DNA of 64,000 nucleotides from CAVVTR01 sp963751245 (GCA_963751245.1 CAVVTR010000009.1:508552-572551), one strand, 5' to 3'; positions 52,666 through 61,792 are shown, numbered from the stretch's first letter. Notes: generated by a model from the letters alone, not told the origin. Translations and numbers: made by a program.

Positions 52666-53643
52666 ATGAAGATCTTCGTTACCGGCGGCACGGGGTTCAT
52701 CGGCAGCCGCGTGGTCGCGCGCCTGGCCGCGCGGGGCCACGAGCTCCGCTGCCTGGCGCGGCCGTCCAGCGACACCGGGCCCCTCGAGCGCCTCGGCGCG
52801 GCCGTGGTGCCCGGCGACCTGTGCGACAGGGCGTCGCTCGCCAGGGGAATGGAAGGCTGCGACTGGGTGGTCAACGTGGCCGCGACCTACGAGTTCTGGG
52901 CGCCCGATCCCGACGTGTTCCGCCGCGTCAACGTGGATGGCACGCGCAATGTCATGGAGTGCGCCCTCGACGCGGGGGCCGCCAAGGTCGTCCACGTCAG
53001 CACCGCCGGCGTGTGGGGCAAGCCGGCCGAGACGCCGGTCACCGAGTCCACGCCGTTCGGGCCGCGGCGCTTCGGCGAGTACTTCGAGACCAAGTACCAG
53101 GGCGAGCAGATCGCGTGGGAGCTCCACCGCACCCGCGGCCTGCCCCTCGTCGTCGTCTACCCCGGCGCCGTCCTCGGTCCCGGCGACCCGAAGGCCAGCG
53201 GCGAGTACATCCGGCGCCTCGTCGAGCACACGCTCCCCGGCACCGTCTTCGACCGCACCACCTTCATCTTCGTCCACGTCGACGACGTCGCGGAGGCGAT
53301 CGTCCGCGCCGCCGAGAAGCCCGGGAACATCGGCGAGAAGTACCTCGTGGCCAAGCACAACGCGACCTGGGGAGAGGTCAACGCCCTCATCGCCGCCGAG
53401 TCCGGCACGCCGCTGCCGAAGCTCCGCTTCCCGGACTGGGCGGCGATGTTCGCCGCCAGGCTCTTCTCGGGGGTCGCCGCCGTCACGAAGCGGCCTCCGC
53501 TCCTCGGCATGGCGTACGACCAGATGTGGGTCATGAAGGAGGGCATCACCGTCGACGGCAGCAAGGCGGAGCGCGAGCTGGGCCTGGCCTACACGCCCCT
53601 GAGCGACTGCGTGCGCGACGCCGTCGGCTCGCTCAGGGCCTGA
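52666..53643 (+). CDS. NAD-dependent epimerase/dehydratase (extended SDR)
   Basis: A 325-residue extended short-chain dehydrogenase. Cofactor loop VTGGTGFIGSRV, VNVAATYEFW, Ser in VHVSTAGVWG, YxxxK in YFETKYQGE, and VYPGAVLGPGD. The pattern is near dihydroflavonol-4-reductase / HpnA-like sugar epimerases. It acts on an unknown sugar nucleotide or steroid-like substrate. ATG follows CGGGAGGTGGAC. Confidence 0.9.
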   Translation: MKIFVTGGTGFIGSRVVARLAARGHELRCLARPSSDTGPLERLGAAVVPGDLCDRASLARGMEGCDWVVNVAATYEFWAPDPDVFRRVNVDGTRNVMECALDAGAAKVVHVSTAGVWGKPAETPVTESTPFGPRRFGEYFETKYQGEQIAWELHRTRGLPLVVVYPGAVLGPGDPKASGEYIRRLVEHTLPGTVFDRTTFIFVHVDDVAEAIVRAAEKPGNIGEKYLVAKHNATWGEVNALIAAESGTPLPKLRFPDWAAMFAARLFSGVAAVTKRPPLLGMAYDQMWVMKEGITVDGSKAERELGLAYTPLSDCVRDAVGSLRA

Positions 53644-54043
53644 CGGCCCCCGGCGGATCGACGCGCGAAGGCGATCCTCTACGGCGATCCAGCTGGGATG
53701 GACAGAGACCACGGGGCGCTCGCGGACGCCCTCCGGGAGGTCATCGCCCAGGCTTTGAGGTCCTGCACCGGGAGCGGATGCGGACGGTCCGATCCTTTCG
53801 CCGGGTGGACGCCCCTCGCTTTGCCGTCCGCGGCGCCGTCGGGGCCGTCGGGGCCGTGGCCTCGAGCCCGGCGGCGTCGAACCTGATGCCGTCGATCGCC
53901 GAGGAGCTCACCACCGAGCGCGCCACCGCCAACCGGCGGCGCTCCGCTGGCCGGAGATGTGGGTTGGCGGCGAGCAGGGGGCGACCCATGCGCTCATTAT
54001 GGCAGCCCAAGCGCTTGATTGAACGCAAGAAAGGGGCCTCACC
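53644..54043. other. 400-bp region with at most one small gene
   Basis: Between the epimerase and GT2 genes. Apart from the weak small ORF on the minus strand (53741-53989), nothing was recognised. The stretch 53990-54030 is AT-richer (TTATGGCAGCC) and could hold a promoter for that ORF. Confidence 0.45.
53741..53989 (-). CDS. Possible small protein, antitoxin-like N-terminus
   Basis: An 82-residue frame: MGRPLLAANPHLRPAERRRL followed by VARSVVSSSAIDGIRF. Short proteins with N-P-x-L-R and S-S-A-I-x-G-I patterns occur beside toxin genes, but the C-terminal half here (TAPTAPRTAKRGAS) is low-complexity, no toxin is adjacent and the ribosome site is weak. It may be a fragment. Confidence 0.3.
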   Translation of the reverse strand: MGRPLLAANPHLRPAERRRLAVARSVVSSSAIDGIRFDAAGLEATAPTAPTAPRTAKRGASTRRKDRTVRIRSRCRTSKPGR

Positions 54044-54790
54044 TCAGCGGTCGTCGCCGTACCAGTAGCGGCGCACCAGCTCCGAGCGCGTGCCGGGGCG
54101 CAGCAGCATCTTCGGCCCCAGCCGCAGCGCCAGGGCGATGAAGTGCCAGTCCCCGAAGCGGTCGAACTTCCGCACCGACGCCACCGTCTTCGCCCCCCGC
54201 GGCCGCGCCAGCCGCTGCCCCCGCGACCGCCCCAGCCGCCGCAGGTCCCACAGCAGCTGCACGTCCTCCCCGAACGAGCGCCGCTCGTCGTACCCGCCGA
54301 TGGCCTCGAAATCGGCCCGCCGGCTAAACACCACCCCCGCGTCCATGCGCAGCAGCCACACCCCCGGCATCAGCAGCGCCCAGGTCGCCGCGATCCCCGC
54401 CGACCACCGCTCCGGCCGCACCCCCGTCGCCCCGGCCACGAACCGCGGCGAGGCCAGCGTCCGCGCGATCACCGCGAACGTCTCCGGGTGGATCCGGCTG
54501 TCCGCGTCCACGAACGCCAGCACCGCCCCCGAGCTCGCCGCCGCCCCGGCGTTGCGCGCCGCCGCGATCCGCCGCGCCTCGAGCGGCGCCACCACGCACC
54601 CCGCCGCCGCCGCGATCGCCGCCGTCCGATCCGTCGACGCGTCGTCCGCCACCACCACCTCGACCGCGCCGCCCCCGGCCGCCGCGTACCGCTCCCGCGC
54701 CGCCGCCACCGACTCCAGCAGCCGCGGCAGCAGCGCCTCCTCGTTGTGCGCGGGGATGACGAGGGAGATGGCGGGAGGCAGAGAGCTCAT
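54044..54790 (-). CDS. Family 2 glycosyltransferase
   Basis: A 248-residue GT-A fold glycosyltransferase. ISLVIPAHNEEALLPRLLES at the start, VVVADDASTDRT, AAARNAGAAASSG, and DxD in LAFVDADSRIH. The acceptor-side motif is GGYDERRSFGEDVQL. It transfers a sugar from a nucleotide donor; the acceptor is unknown. It is about the size of TagA-unrelated GT2 enzymes that end with a short helix. The first about 35 codons and upstream 33 bases are duplicated at 57.57-57.71 kb. Confidence 0.88.
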   Translation of the reverse strand: MSSLPPAISLVIPAHNEEALLPRLLESVAAARERYAAAGGGAVEVVVADDASTDRTAAIAAAAGCVVAPLEARRIAAARNAGAAASSGAVLAFVDADSRIHPETFAVIARTLASPRFVAGATGVRPERWSAGIAATWALLMPGVWLLRMDAGVVFSRRADFEAIGGYDERRSFGEDVQLLWDLRRLGRSRGQRLARPRGAKTVASVRKFDRFGDWHFIALALRLGPKMLLRPGTRSELVRRYWYGDDR

Positions 54791-54823
54791 TGGGTCATGG
54801 TAACGGCTGGTGGCGGTCCGGCG
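54686..54823. repeat. Direct repeat, left copy (start of the GT2 gene)
   Basis: 138 bases covering the first codons and upstream region of the GT2 gene. They recur at 57570-57707 in the same orientation, with about 11 mismatches and no gaps. The two copies flank the ADOP permease gene at a distance of 2,884 bases. Confidence 0.85.
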
Positions 54824-55091
54824 TCGCGTCCCTCTCGCGAGATTCCCGCGTCCGGACAGTCCGGTTCCACGAACGGACAGATCCCGAGGCGGGAACGCCG
54901 CTGCGGATCACCGGAAGTCCTTGCAGCTGAGCCGCGAGAGCTGATCTGGCCGAGGTGGCATGAGGTCTGCTAGGAAGGGACGTGAGATGCATGACCTGAA
55001 CATGAGGCGGGCCCGTAGACATGGCGATGGTCGCCGCGGTTGCGCGGTGTCCACCGGTCTCACGTCGGCCCGGCGAAGGGAGGAGTGACGC

Positions 55092-57491
55092 GTGGCGATC
55101 CACCAGGACCTCAGGCAGGCTCTCCGCGGATTGCGGCGCACACCTGGCTTCACCGCGGTGGCCGTCTTCACGCTGGTCCTCGGGATCGGCGCCAGCACGG
55201 CCGTGTTCTCGGTGCTCCAGACCCTCTTCCTCAGGCCGCTCCCGTTCGCGCAGCCCGAGCGCCTGGTCTCCCTCCACACCGCCGACCCGAACAAGCACTT
55301 CCCGAGCTCGCGCTTCCTGCCCCTTTCGGCCGCCTGCTACCGGGACATCCAGCAGCGGCAGCGGGTCTTCTCGAGCGTGGCCGCCTATCAGCCCAGGAGC
55401 TATACCTTGACGGGCGCCGGGGATGCGGCACGGGAGGTGGGCCTGAGGGTGACGGGGTCCTTCTTCCAGGTCCTCGGCGCGCGGGCGGCGCTGGGGCGCG
55501 TGCTGCACGAAGCCGACGAGCGCGACCCGAGCGTCGTCGTCCTTTCCCACGGTCTGTGGAGCCGCCGCTTCGGAGGAGATCCTGGCGTTGTCGGGCGGAG
55601 CGTCATCCTCGACGGCAAGGGGTACGTCGTGGTGGGCGTGATGCCTCGGGCGTTCGCCTGGCAGGACCAGCCCCAGCTGTTCGTTCCCGATCCGCCCTCC
55701 GCCCAGGAGCTGCAGGAAGCCAGAGGGACCCTGGCCTTCCATGCCATTGGGCGTCTCAGGACCGGCGTTTCCCCGGACCAGGCCAATGCGGCCATGGCGG
55801 AGCTGGGGCGGGAGCTCCAGGCGGAGATCCCCGATGCGAAGGAGTGGGGAATCGGCGCGGCCACGCTCTGGGAGTTCTTCTACGGTGACCGGCGGGCCAC
55901 CATGGGGTTCCTCCTCCTCACCGGGATCTTCGTGCTCGTCATCGCGTGCTCCAATCTGGCGAACCTGATGATCGCCCGGGCGGCCACCAGGCAGCGCGAG
56001 ATGGCGCTCCGCCGAGCGCTCGGTGCCGGCTGGAAAGGCGTGCTCCGGCCGTTCCTGGCGGACGGCCTCGTCCTGTCCGCCGCAGGCGGCGGCCTCGGGC
56101 TGCTGCTCGCGTGGCAGCTCTCCGGCACCCTGCGCCCCTATGTGCCCCCGGAGCTGCTGCGCGGCTACGGCCTGGATGCGCGGGTGCTCTGCTTCACGGT
56201 GGCGGTCTCGGTGCTGACCACTGTGGTGGCAGGCGTCGTCCCCGCCCTTCTCCTTCCGCGTCTGAACCTGTCGGCGTGCCTCCGGCAGGGGGACCGGGCC
56301 GCCAGCGGGCACTCCCACGCCTGGCTGCGGAACGTCCTGGTGGCGGCGCAAGTGGCGCTGACCCTCGCCCTGCTGGTGAGCTTCGGCACGCTCTGGCAGA
56401 GCCTGCACAAGCTGCGGCAGGCGCCCATGGGGTACCGGACGGACAGGGCGCTGGCCTTCAGCGTGACGCCCGACGCCCTGAGGTATCCCGACGACGCCCA
56501 GCAGGCGGCGTTCATGCGCAAGATCGTCCGTGGGCTCGAGGAGATCGATGGCGTCGAGGCGGTGGGTTCCATCAGCGCGACCCCGATGGGCGGCGGCTCG
56601 AGCGGGGACTTCATTCTCCCCGGACACGAGAGCGAGAAGCTCTCCGCCCACTACCGCTCCGTGAGCCCTGGCGGGTTCGACGCCCTCGGCATGACCCTCC
56701 TCAGGGGCCGCGCGTTCGAGGACGCCGATTGCGTGGAACGCCCGGAGAGCATCGTCGTCAGCCGCTCCCTCGCGGAACGGTGCTGGCCGGGTCAGGACCC
56801 GATCGGGAAGACCATCGTCAAGAAGATGTACGACGACGTGGGCACGAGCTTCCGGGTCGTCGGCGTGGTCGAGGATGTCCGCCACCGGGGTCCTGCCGTG
56901 GACCGCGGCCTGGAGACGATCTACTGGCCCGCGGACGGTCCCTTCTGGGCGCGCTCGTGCAGGGTCGTGGTGCGGGCCCAAGGGGATCCCATGGCGCTGG
57001 TCCCCGCCATCCGGACCTTCATGAGGCGAGTGGACCCGGATCTGCCCCTGACCGGCATCCAGACCCTCCGGTCCGTCCTGGACGCGGAGCTGGAGCCTTC
57101 CAGGACCGAGGCGCTGCTCATGGGCCTTCTGGCCGCCAGCACCCTCGGCCTCGCCGCGGCAGGCATCTACGGCGTGATGGCCTTCGCCGTCTCCCAGCGC
57201 CGGCGGGAGATCGGCATCCGCAAGGCTCTCGGCGGCCAGAACGTCCAGGTGGTCTGGGAGGTCGCTCGACGGGGCGTGGTGCTCACGGCGTACGGCCTGG
57301 GCGCCGGCGTCCTCCTGACCCTGGGTGTGGGCCGCGTCCTGGCGAGCCAGGTCTACGGCGTCTCCGCCACCGACCCCGTGTCCATCGCGGTGGCAGGCGT
57401 TTCCTTCGGAATCGTGGCCCTCGCCGCATGCCTGATCCCGGCCTCGAGGGCGGCCCGCATGAACCCGGTCGACATCCTCCGCTCGGAGTAA
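55092..57491 (+). CDS. ADOP-type ABC permease (MacB/FtsX family)
   Basis: A 799-residue membrane protein with the arrangement of acidobacterial duplicated orphan permeases: N-terminal DLRQALRGLRRTPGFTAVAV, first helix, a MacB-type periplasmic domain (about 50-270), FtsX domain 1 with LMIARAATRQREMALRRALG, a second periplasmic domain, and FtsX domain 2 with FAVSQRRREIGIRKALGG and a terminal RMNPVDILRSE. No ATPase is encoded nearby, as is usual for the family. Such proteins are thought to export or sense hydrophobic or peptide compounds. GTG start after GGGAGGAGTGACGC. Confidence 0.9.
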   Translation: MAIHQDLRQALRGLRRTPGFTAVAVFTLVLGIGASTAVFSVLQTLFLRPLPFAQPERLVSLHTADPNKHFPSSRFLPLSAACYRDIQQRQRVFSSVAAYQPRSYTLTGAGDAAREVGLRVTGSFFQVLGARAALGRVLHEADERDPSVVVLSHGLWSRRFGGDPGVVGRSVILDGKGYVVVGVMPRAFAWQDQPQLFVPDPPSAQELQEARGTLAFHAIGRLRTGVSPDQANAAMAELGRELQAEIPDAKEWGIGAATLWEFFYGDRRATMGFLLLTGIFVLVIACSNLANLMIARAATRQREMALRRALGAGWKGVLRPFLADGLVLSAAGGGLGLLLAWQLSGTLRPYVPPELLRGYGLDARVLCFTVAVSVLTTVVAGVVPALLLPRLNLSACLRQGDRAASGHSHAWLRNVLVAAQVALTLALLVSFGTLWQSLHKLRQAPMGYRTDRALAFSVTPDALRYPDDAQQAAFMRKIVRGLEEIDGVEAVGSISATPMGGGSSGDFILPGHESEKLSAHYRSVSPGGFDALGMTLLRGRAFEDADCVERPESIVVSRSLAERCWPGQDPIGKTIVKKMYDDVGTSFRVVGVVEDVRHRGPAVDRGLETIYWPADGPFWARSCRVVVRAQGDPMALVPAIRTFMRRVDPDLPLTGIQTLRSVLDAELEPSRTEALLMGLLAASTLGLAAAGIYGVMAFAVSQRRREIGIRKALGGQNVQVVWEVARRGVVLTAYGLGAGVLLTLGVGRVLASQVYGVSATDPVSIAVAGVSFGIVALAACLIPASRAARMNPVDILRSE

Positions 57492-57537
57492 AGGCACGGC
57501 GAGGACCGACCCTGGCGCGTGCCCCAGGGCGGCAGGT

Positions 57538-57564
57538 AAGCCCGCAGATTGCGTACCGGGTTCC
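57538..57564. repeat. 27-bp repeat, copy 2, at the edge of the truncated GT2 copy
   Basis: AAGCCCGCA, three variable bases, then TGCGTACCGGGTTCC. Matches copy 1 (50705-50731) at 23 of 27 positions. It ends 2 bases from the stop of the truncated GT2 fragment. A looser third copy (ATTGCGCACCAGGTTTCCG) lies at 57709-57728 on the other side of the fragment. Confidence 0.6.
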
Positions 57565-57566
57565 GT

Positions 57567-57674
57567 CTAGTACCGCTCCCTCGCCACCGCCACCGGCTCC
57601 AGCAGCCGCGGCAGCAGCGCCTCCTCGTTGTGCGCGGGGATGATGAGGGAGATGGCGGGAGGCAAAGATTGCAT
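57567..57674 (-). pseudogene. Truncated 5' copy of the GT2 glycosyltransferase gene
   Basis: Minus-strand ATG at 57674 begins MQSLPPAISLIIPAHNEEAL and runs 35 codons to a TAG, against MSSLPPAISLVIPAHNEEAL of the complete gene at 54.04-54.79 kb. The frame is intact up to the stop, which lies at the edge of the 27-bp repeat. It is too short to be functional. Confidence 0.8.
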
Positions 57675-57707
57675 TGGGGCATGGTAACGGCTGGTGGCGG
57701 TTCGCCG
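57570..57707. repeat. Direct repeat, right copy
   Basis: Partner of 54686-54823 (about 92% identical, ungapped). Similarity ends sharply after the shared ACGGCTGGTGGCGGT. Confidence 0.85.
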
Positions 57708-57753
57708 TTATTGCGCACCAGGTTTCCGTAGTACCAGGTTCTCCTTCCTAATC

Positions 57754-57855
57754 CCCCTAACAGGATGGCGAACATTAGGGGCTATGCAGGGCCGAGAGGG
57801 GGCACGGATCCACCGTGCCCCCAACCTGATCAGCATCGCTGATCCTCGCGGGATC
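57754..57855. other. Intergenic segment with three consecutive hairpins
   Basis: Stem 1: CCCCTAA (57754-57760) with TTAGGGG (57775-57781). Stem 2: GGGGGCACGG with CCGTGCCCCC (57798-57822), 10 bp and a 5-base loop. Stem 3: GATCAGC with GCTGATC (57828-57844), 7 bp and a 3-base loop; GATCC/GGATC (57841-57855) partly overlaps it. Could be terminators between the ADOP gene and the convergent lipoprotein gene, or a structured RNA. Confidence 0.5.
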
Positions 57856-57925
57856 AAGTCACCAAGAAGCCCCTTCAGCGTTGTACGCCAGGCAGCTGAG
57901 GGCGGAGCGAAGGTGCTGTGAAGGG

Positions 57926-58487
57926 CTACCTCCCGACCGCCGGACAGCCGTGGGCGGAGAGAAGGCAGTCCAGAATCTGACTGACGATCGCTGGGTAGAA
58001 GCGCTCAGGGCCATTCGCCACCAACGTTTCGGATGACGCGACCTCGGTGTGCGAGGCCATGGCCACCAGAGCACCGCTGGACGCGTCGTAGAGCTCCGCG
58101 GAGGCGCCCGCCTTGTCCGGGTTTCCCGACCAGAACGTGGCGTTGTCTCTCCCAGATGGTGCAACCTGACGCGCAACACGTATCGCAGCCCGAGGTTCTT
58201 CGCCTGGGCGACCGCCTCGTCAACACCAGTCTTGTCAGTCAAGCTGGCCTTGATCTGCCTCTGCTGCAAGGCCTGCATGAAGGCGACCGTGAGCGCTTCG
58301 CCGGACCCCCTGCCGGGCCCTCTCCGGCTTCGACCGCGTCGGGGACACGCATCAGCAGGACGCTCTTTTCCTGCCACATGGGCACGCCGGGCATCCACCC
58401 TCCTTTGGAAATGTGCTTGGCGAACGTGCAGGCGCCAAGAAAGCTGATGCCAAGGAGCAGGAAAAGCAGTGTTGCACCCTTTCTCAT
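57926..58487 (-). pseudogene. Lipoprotein (DUF4823-like), two frameshifts
   Basis: Begins MRKGATLLFLLLGISFLGAC, a lipoprotein signal with lipobox LGAC, then KSVLLMRVPDAVEAGEGP. The frame changes in a GGGGG run near 58300 and continues GSGEALTVAFMQALQQRQIKA and LGLRYVLRVRLHHLGE. It changes again near 58158 and ends NATFWSGNPDKAGASAELYD ... YPAIVSQILDCLLSAHG. Joined, it makes a lipoprotein of about 185 residues resembling DUF4823 (V-L-x-R-x-x-x-W-E-x-R-x-T-x-W-S-G). Start supported by TCAGGAGGG. No nonsense substitutions, so indel errors are likely. Confidence 0.6.
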
Positions 58488-58518
58488 TGAACCCTCCTGA
58501 GGTTTTGATCTTGCATCA

Positions 58519-58553
58519 TTTAGGGGTCAGCCAGCAGTGAGCGGACAGCAAGT
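58519..58553. repeat. TTAGGGGT / GCGGACAGC motif, copy 1
   Basis: TTTAGGGGTCAGCC, then AGTGAGCGGACAGC. A related copy (CTTAGGGGT, then AGTAAGCGGACAGC) lies at 59268-59303. Both are upstream of minus-strand genes in the low-GC island. Possibly remnants of one mobile element or a shared regulatory site. Confidence 0.4.
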
Positions 58554-58632
58554 CTCAAGGTGCTTTCGACGAGGGCCGTCCGGCTGTCGCGGGTAGGACA
58601 CTCCGCGCATCCTGGTTGGTTGCCGTCGTTCG

Positions 58633-59144
58633 TCAGAACCCGTACTCGCGGATGTACGCCATGTAGTCTTCCAGCTCGTCCTGCTGGATGGGTTCGAGCC
58701 CAGCGCCGTCTTCCTCCTCGTCCTCGTCGCGAAAAGTAGCCCGCAGGCTCACCGGGAACTCGCCGGTACCCTCCAGGAGGTCGGGGAGCTGGCCGCACCA
58801 CGAGATCTGGGAGAAGTTCTTGAGCGCGGCGTTGACCCCGCTCAGACAGTCATCGGCATTGACGCTGCCCTTCTGGTGCTCGGCGACGAGTGCAGCCACC
58901 GTCTCAGCAACGTCCGCCGCCGACGTGCCGGTCGGGCCAGGCATCGAGTACGCCAGATGTGTGGCGATGTGGGCCAGCATCTCGTCCCGGGTCGGGACCC
59001 ACAGGAAGCTGCCGATGCCTCCGCCCATGGCCGGCGACGCATCGCCGTAGGGGAACACTCCCGATCGGTCGCCTCCGGCTCCCGGCTGCTGGCGATGTTG
59101 GTGGCCTCGCATGCTGCCTCTTCCCGCTCTTCGAACTCGGTCAT
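58633..59144 (-). pseudogene. Acidic protein of unknown family, one frameshift
   Basis: Start MTEFEEREEAACEATNIASS has a full AAGGAGG upstream. The frame breaks near 59065 (a GGG run one base short) and continues SGVFPYGDASPAMGGGIGSF, LWVPTRDEMLAHIATHLAY, FSQISWCGQLPDLLEG and the acidic tail RDEDEEEDGAG ... EDYMAYIREYGF. About 170 residues when joined. No family recognised; the very acidic C-terminus is a feature of some inhibitor or immunity proteins, but nothing else supports that. Confidence 0.55.
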
Positions 59145-59713
59145 CGTCGAACCTCCTTCATGAGATAGGGCACAAGCGCTGATGCACTCGATACTTGGAG
59201 TGCCTGGATAGCGAAGCAATCGTTGCGCGATTCTTCTGCAGCATCTGAGTGTTCCTTGATGAGGACACTTAGGGGTGGCCTCGGATAGTAAGCGGACAGC
59301 GCGATCAAGTTTATCGCAACCCGGACCGTCAGATTCCGAGGAGAGGGCGCGGCATCAGCCGCCCGGCGCGGGTCGGCACTGCAGCGCCGTGTTCCTCCCG
59401 GGCGGTGGCGGGAGCAGTTTCCTGCGCCGCCCATACGCGCGTGGCCAACGAGCTCGCTGGGATCCCATCGTTTTGCAGTCAACGCCAGCGGCCACTGCCG
59501 CCTGCAGCCCCGCCTCGAACCACTCCAGCCGAGATGAACTGGTGGACAACGCCCCCCGAGAATCGGGATGAGTCGCGGGGGAGGCCGCGGGAAACTGGGC
59601 GCCCCTTTTCACGAGAGTCATCGTGCGAGGCTCACGTACTACCTGGCTAGCCGAGGGCAGCGCCTCGAACACTGGATGGCATCTTAGCGAGTCAAAGGGC
59701 CGGGCTCTACTTG
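59145..59713. other. 569-bp region without a recognisable gene
   Basis: It contains the second TTAGGGGT/GCGGACAGC motif (59268-59303). No frame on either strand resembles a known protein. A decayed gene is possible. Confidence 0.45.
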
Positions 59714-61790
59714 TCAGTCGTTCCAAGGAGACGTGACAAGATCTGCTAAGAACTCGGAGGCCGGCTCAACGCCGGTGACGAGCAATTGGTCCCGGCGCGG
59801 GTGCAGGCGACGTAGAGGAGGTGGCGCTCGGTGTCGTAGACCTCTTGGAGGTCGGATGGATCGGCGACCGTCTCGATCCGCTCCTGCAGAGGGAGCACGT
59901 CGTCGTCGCAGGCCATTACTACTACTGCTCGAACTCGAGCCCCTTGGCACGATGCATCGTTCCAACGGCCAGGTGACCCTGCTCCACTTCAGCATCGTCG
60001 TCCAGGATGGGGAACTTGGCGCCGCCAGGCGGCAGGCCGCCCGGCCCGGGAGAGTTGGGCGTCCGACCGCACGAAGAGGCCGACTTCTTCCGGAGCAATT
60101 CCCTCCGCGAGCCGGGCGGTACCCGGTCTGCGACGCGTCGTGCTCGGCCGCCTCGGAGTTTTGACGGCGACCGTGGGTCGGGTCCATTGAAGACCGAAAC
60201 GGTACCTCGGCGGCTCTCGACATTGCCGTCAACATCCGCGATTTCGGATCGAGAAACGATCGGCGCACGCCCTTGATCTGGTGGGACGTCCTGTAGTTGC
60301 CCGAAGCGTATGCGAGCGGCCCCTCACCTCGATGCCAAGCGCGCACCAGGAAAACGGCTGCTGAAAGATCCTCTGCCCGAGGTCGCCGGTGAAGAACAAG
60401 CCGTTAGGGCGGCACGCTCCAATGGAGGCCAAGAATGCGGAGCTGGGGGATGCTCACGTCTTGGGCCTCGTCGATGATGGCAAAGTCGAACGGGGGACGC
60501 TGGCCATCGTGAACCGGGTCGCCAGCGCGGAAAACATGTCCGCCTGGGTGACCAAGCCGCACGTCTGCAGCTCTTCCCGCACACCTTCAAACACCCGCCA
60601 GAGCGTCCGGCGGCGACCCTCGGAGTGCCGGGTCTTCCTCCCCCCAGCCGGGCGACGTCGCGGTACGACTCCCACGCCGTCACGGCCACGCGCGTCGACG
60701 ACTTCCTCCCATTCCATGGCCAGGAAGCCTGGAGTGAACGCAACGTCCTCCTCGCTCTTGGCGGCCTCGACCAAGAGCTCCTGACCAACGACGTCGGAGC
60801 GAGCCGTGGCGGCCGATGTTGAGCTCGTAGAGCCGCCTGGCGAGGGCATCCATGTCGAACACCTCGATGCGCTCGCCAAGCCGCGGTTCGCTACTCAGAA
60901 GCCTCCGGAGCTTGCTGCGTAGAGAATTGGCCAGCGGAAGCGAGAAGGTTGCCAGGAGGATCCTTGCGTTGTCGTGCGCCCGTGCGAGATGGGCGGCGCG
61001 GTGCAGCGCAACGATGGTCTTCCCCGTTCCAGCCGAGCCCGAGACACGCGCTGGGCCGCTATAGGTCCTCTCGACGAGCTCCCGCTGCTGTGGATGCAGG
61101 AAGACGGTCCACTTCTCCCATGGATAGTCGAGCGCGAGCTTCAGCTCGTCCGCGGTGTTGATCGCGCGGAAACGGCGCTTTGCATCCGGGTGTTCGAAGG
61201 GGTCCGGGGCTGTGACCAACTGCGGGGGGGGTTGAGGCGCGCCTCCTGTCGCCAGGTTCAGGAGAGCCTCCGAGGCCTCCGCGGGCAGGTGGTCGGCCAA
61301 GTCAAGCAGGGAGTCCTCGTCAGCAGCGCGGACATCCTCGAGCCACTCTGGAGGGACGCCATAGTTCAAGAGGGTTTCGTCGGGCACCGCTTCGAAGATC
61401 CTGGGTCGCTCCGCTGGACCCCCTGGGGTACGTAGGCAGGTACAGCAACCTCCCTGATGGTCTCCCTCACCTCGACGAGCTGGGCTGCGCCCGTGGACGG
61501 GTGCTTCTCGATCTTGCGACGCTCCGCCCAGGCATAGGCCTCGTCGTGGTGATCGACGTAGCAGAGAAGCAGGCTCGACGACGTACGATGTGGACGATGA
61601 GCCGCAAATCGGAATTGACGCGGACCGACCAGAAGTCCTTGTCGCGCGTGCGGCTCACGCGGTGGAACTGCATCCCCGGGTGAGCCGGGTTCATCTGGAT
61701 GTCGAACGCTGCGGTCTTCACCGCCTTCTGCTCGTCCGGCGTGAGCCGTGAAAGGCTCGACGTGAAGGTATCGGCGATCCGGAAATCCAT
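59714..61790 (-). pseudogene. UvrD/PcrA-type helicase with RelE-like N-terminal domain, many frameshifts
   Basis: Start MDFRIADTFTSSLSRLTPDE begins a RelE/ParE-like domain (NSDLRLIVHIV, then in another frame LLLCYVDHHDEAYAWAERRK). The helicase core follows: NYGVPPEWLEDVRAADED, PWEKWTVFLHPQQRELVERT, Walker A GSAGTGKTIVALHRAAHLA, LGERIEVFDMDALARRLYEL, motif II as IDEAQDVSIPQLR in a third frame, GLFFTGDLGQRIFQQPFSW (motif III), NYRTSHQI (motif IV), and YVACTRA / DQLLVTGVEP (motif VI). At least six frame changes; joined length about 690 residues. It starts 2 bases after the ART-like gene. A defence or repair role is likely. Confidence 0.75.
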
Positions 61791-61792
61791 GC

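Noticed and set aside
50856..54068. A 1070-codon plus-strand frame that appears to join the PEGA protein to the epimerase region.
   Set aside because: Only the part up to about 51890 has protein character; the epimerase is coded in a different frame, so the rest is a shadow.
59405..60276. Plus-strand frames in the 59.4-60.3 kb region.
   Set aside because: Antisense to the helicase C-terminal motifs or in sequence without any protein resemblance.
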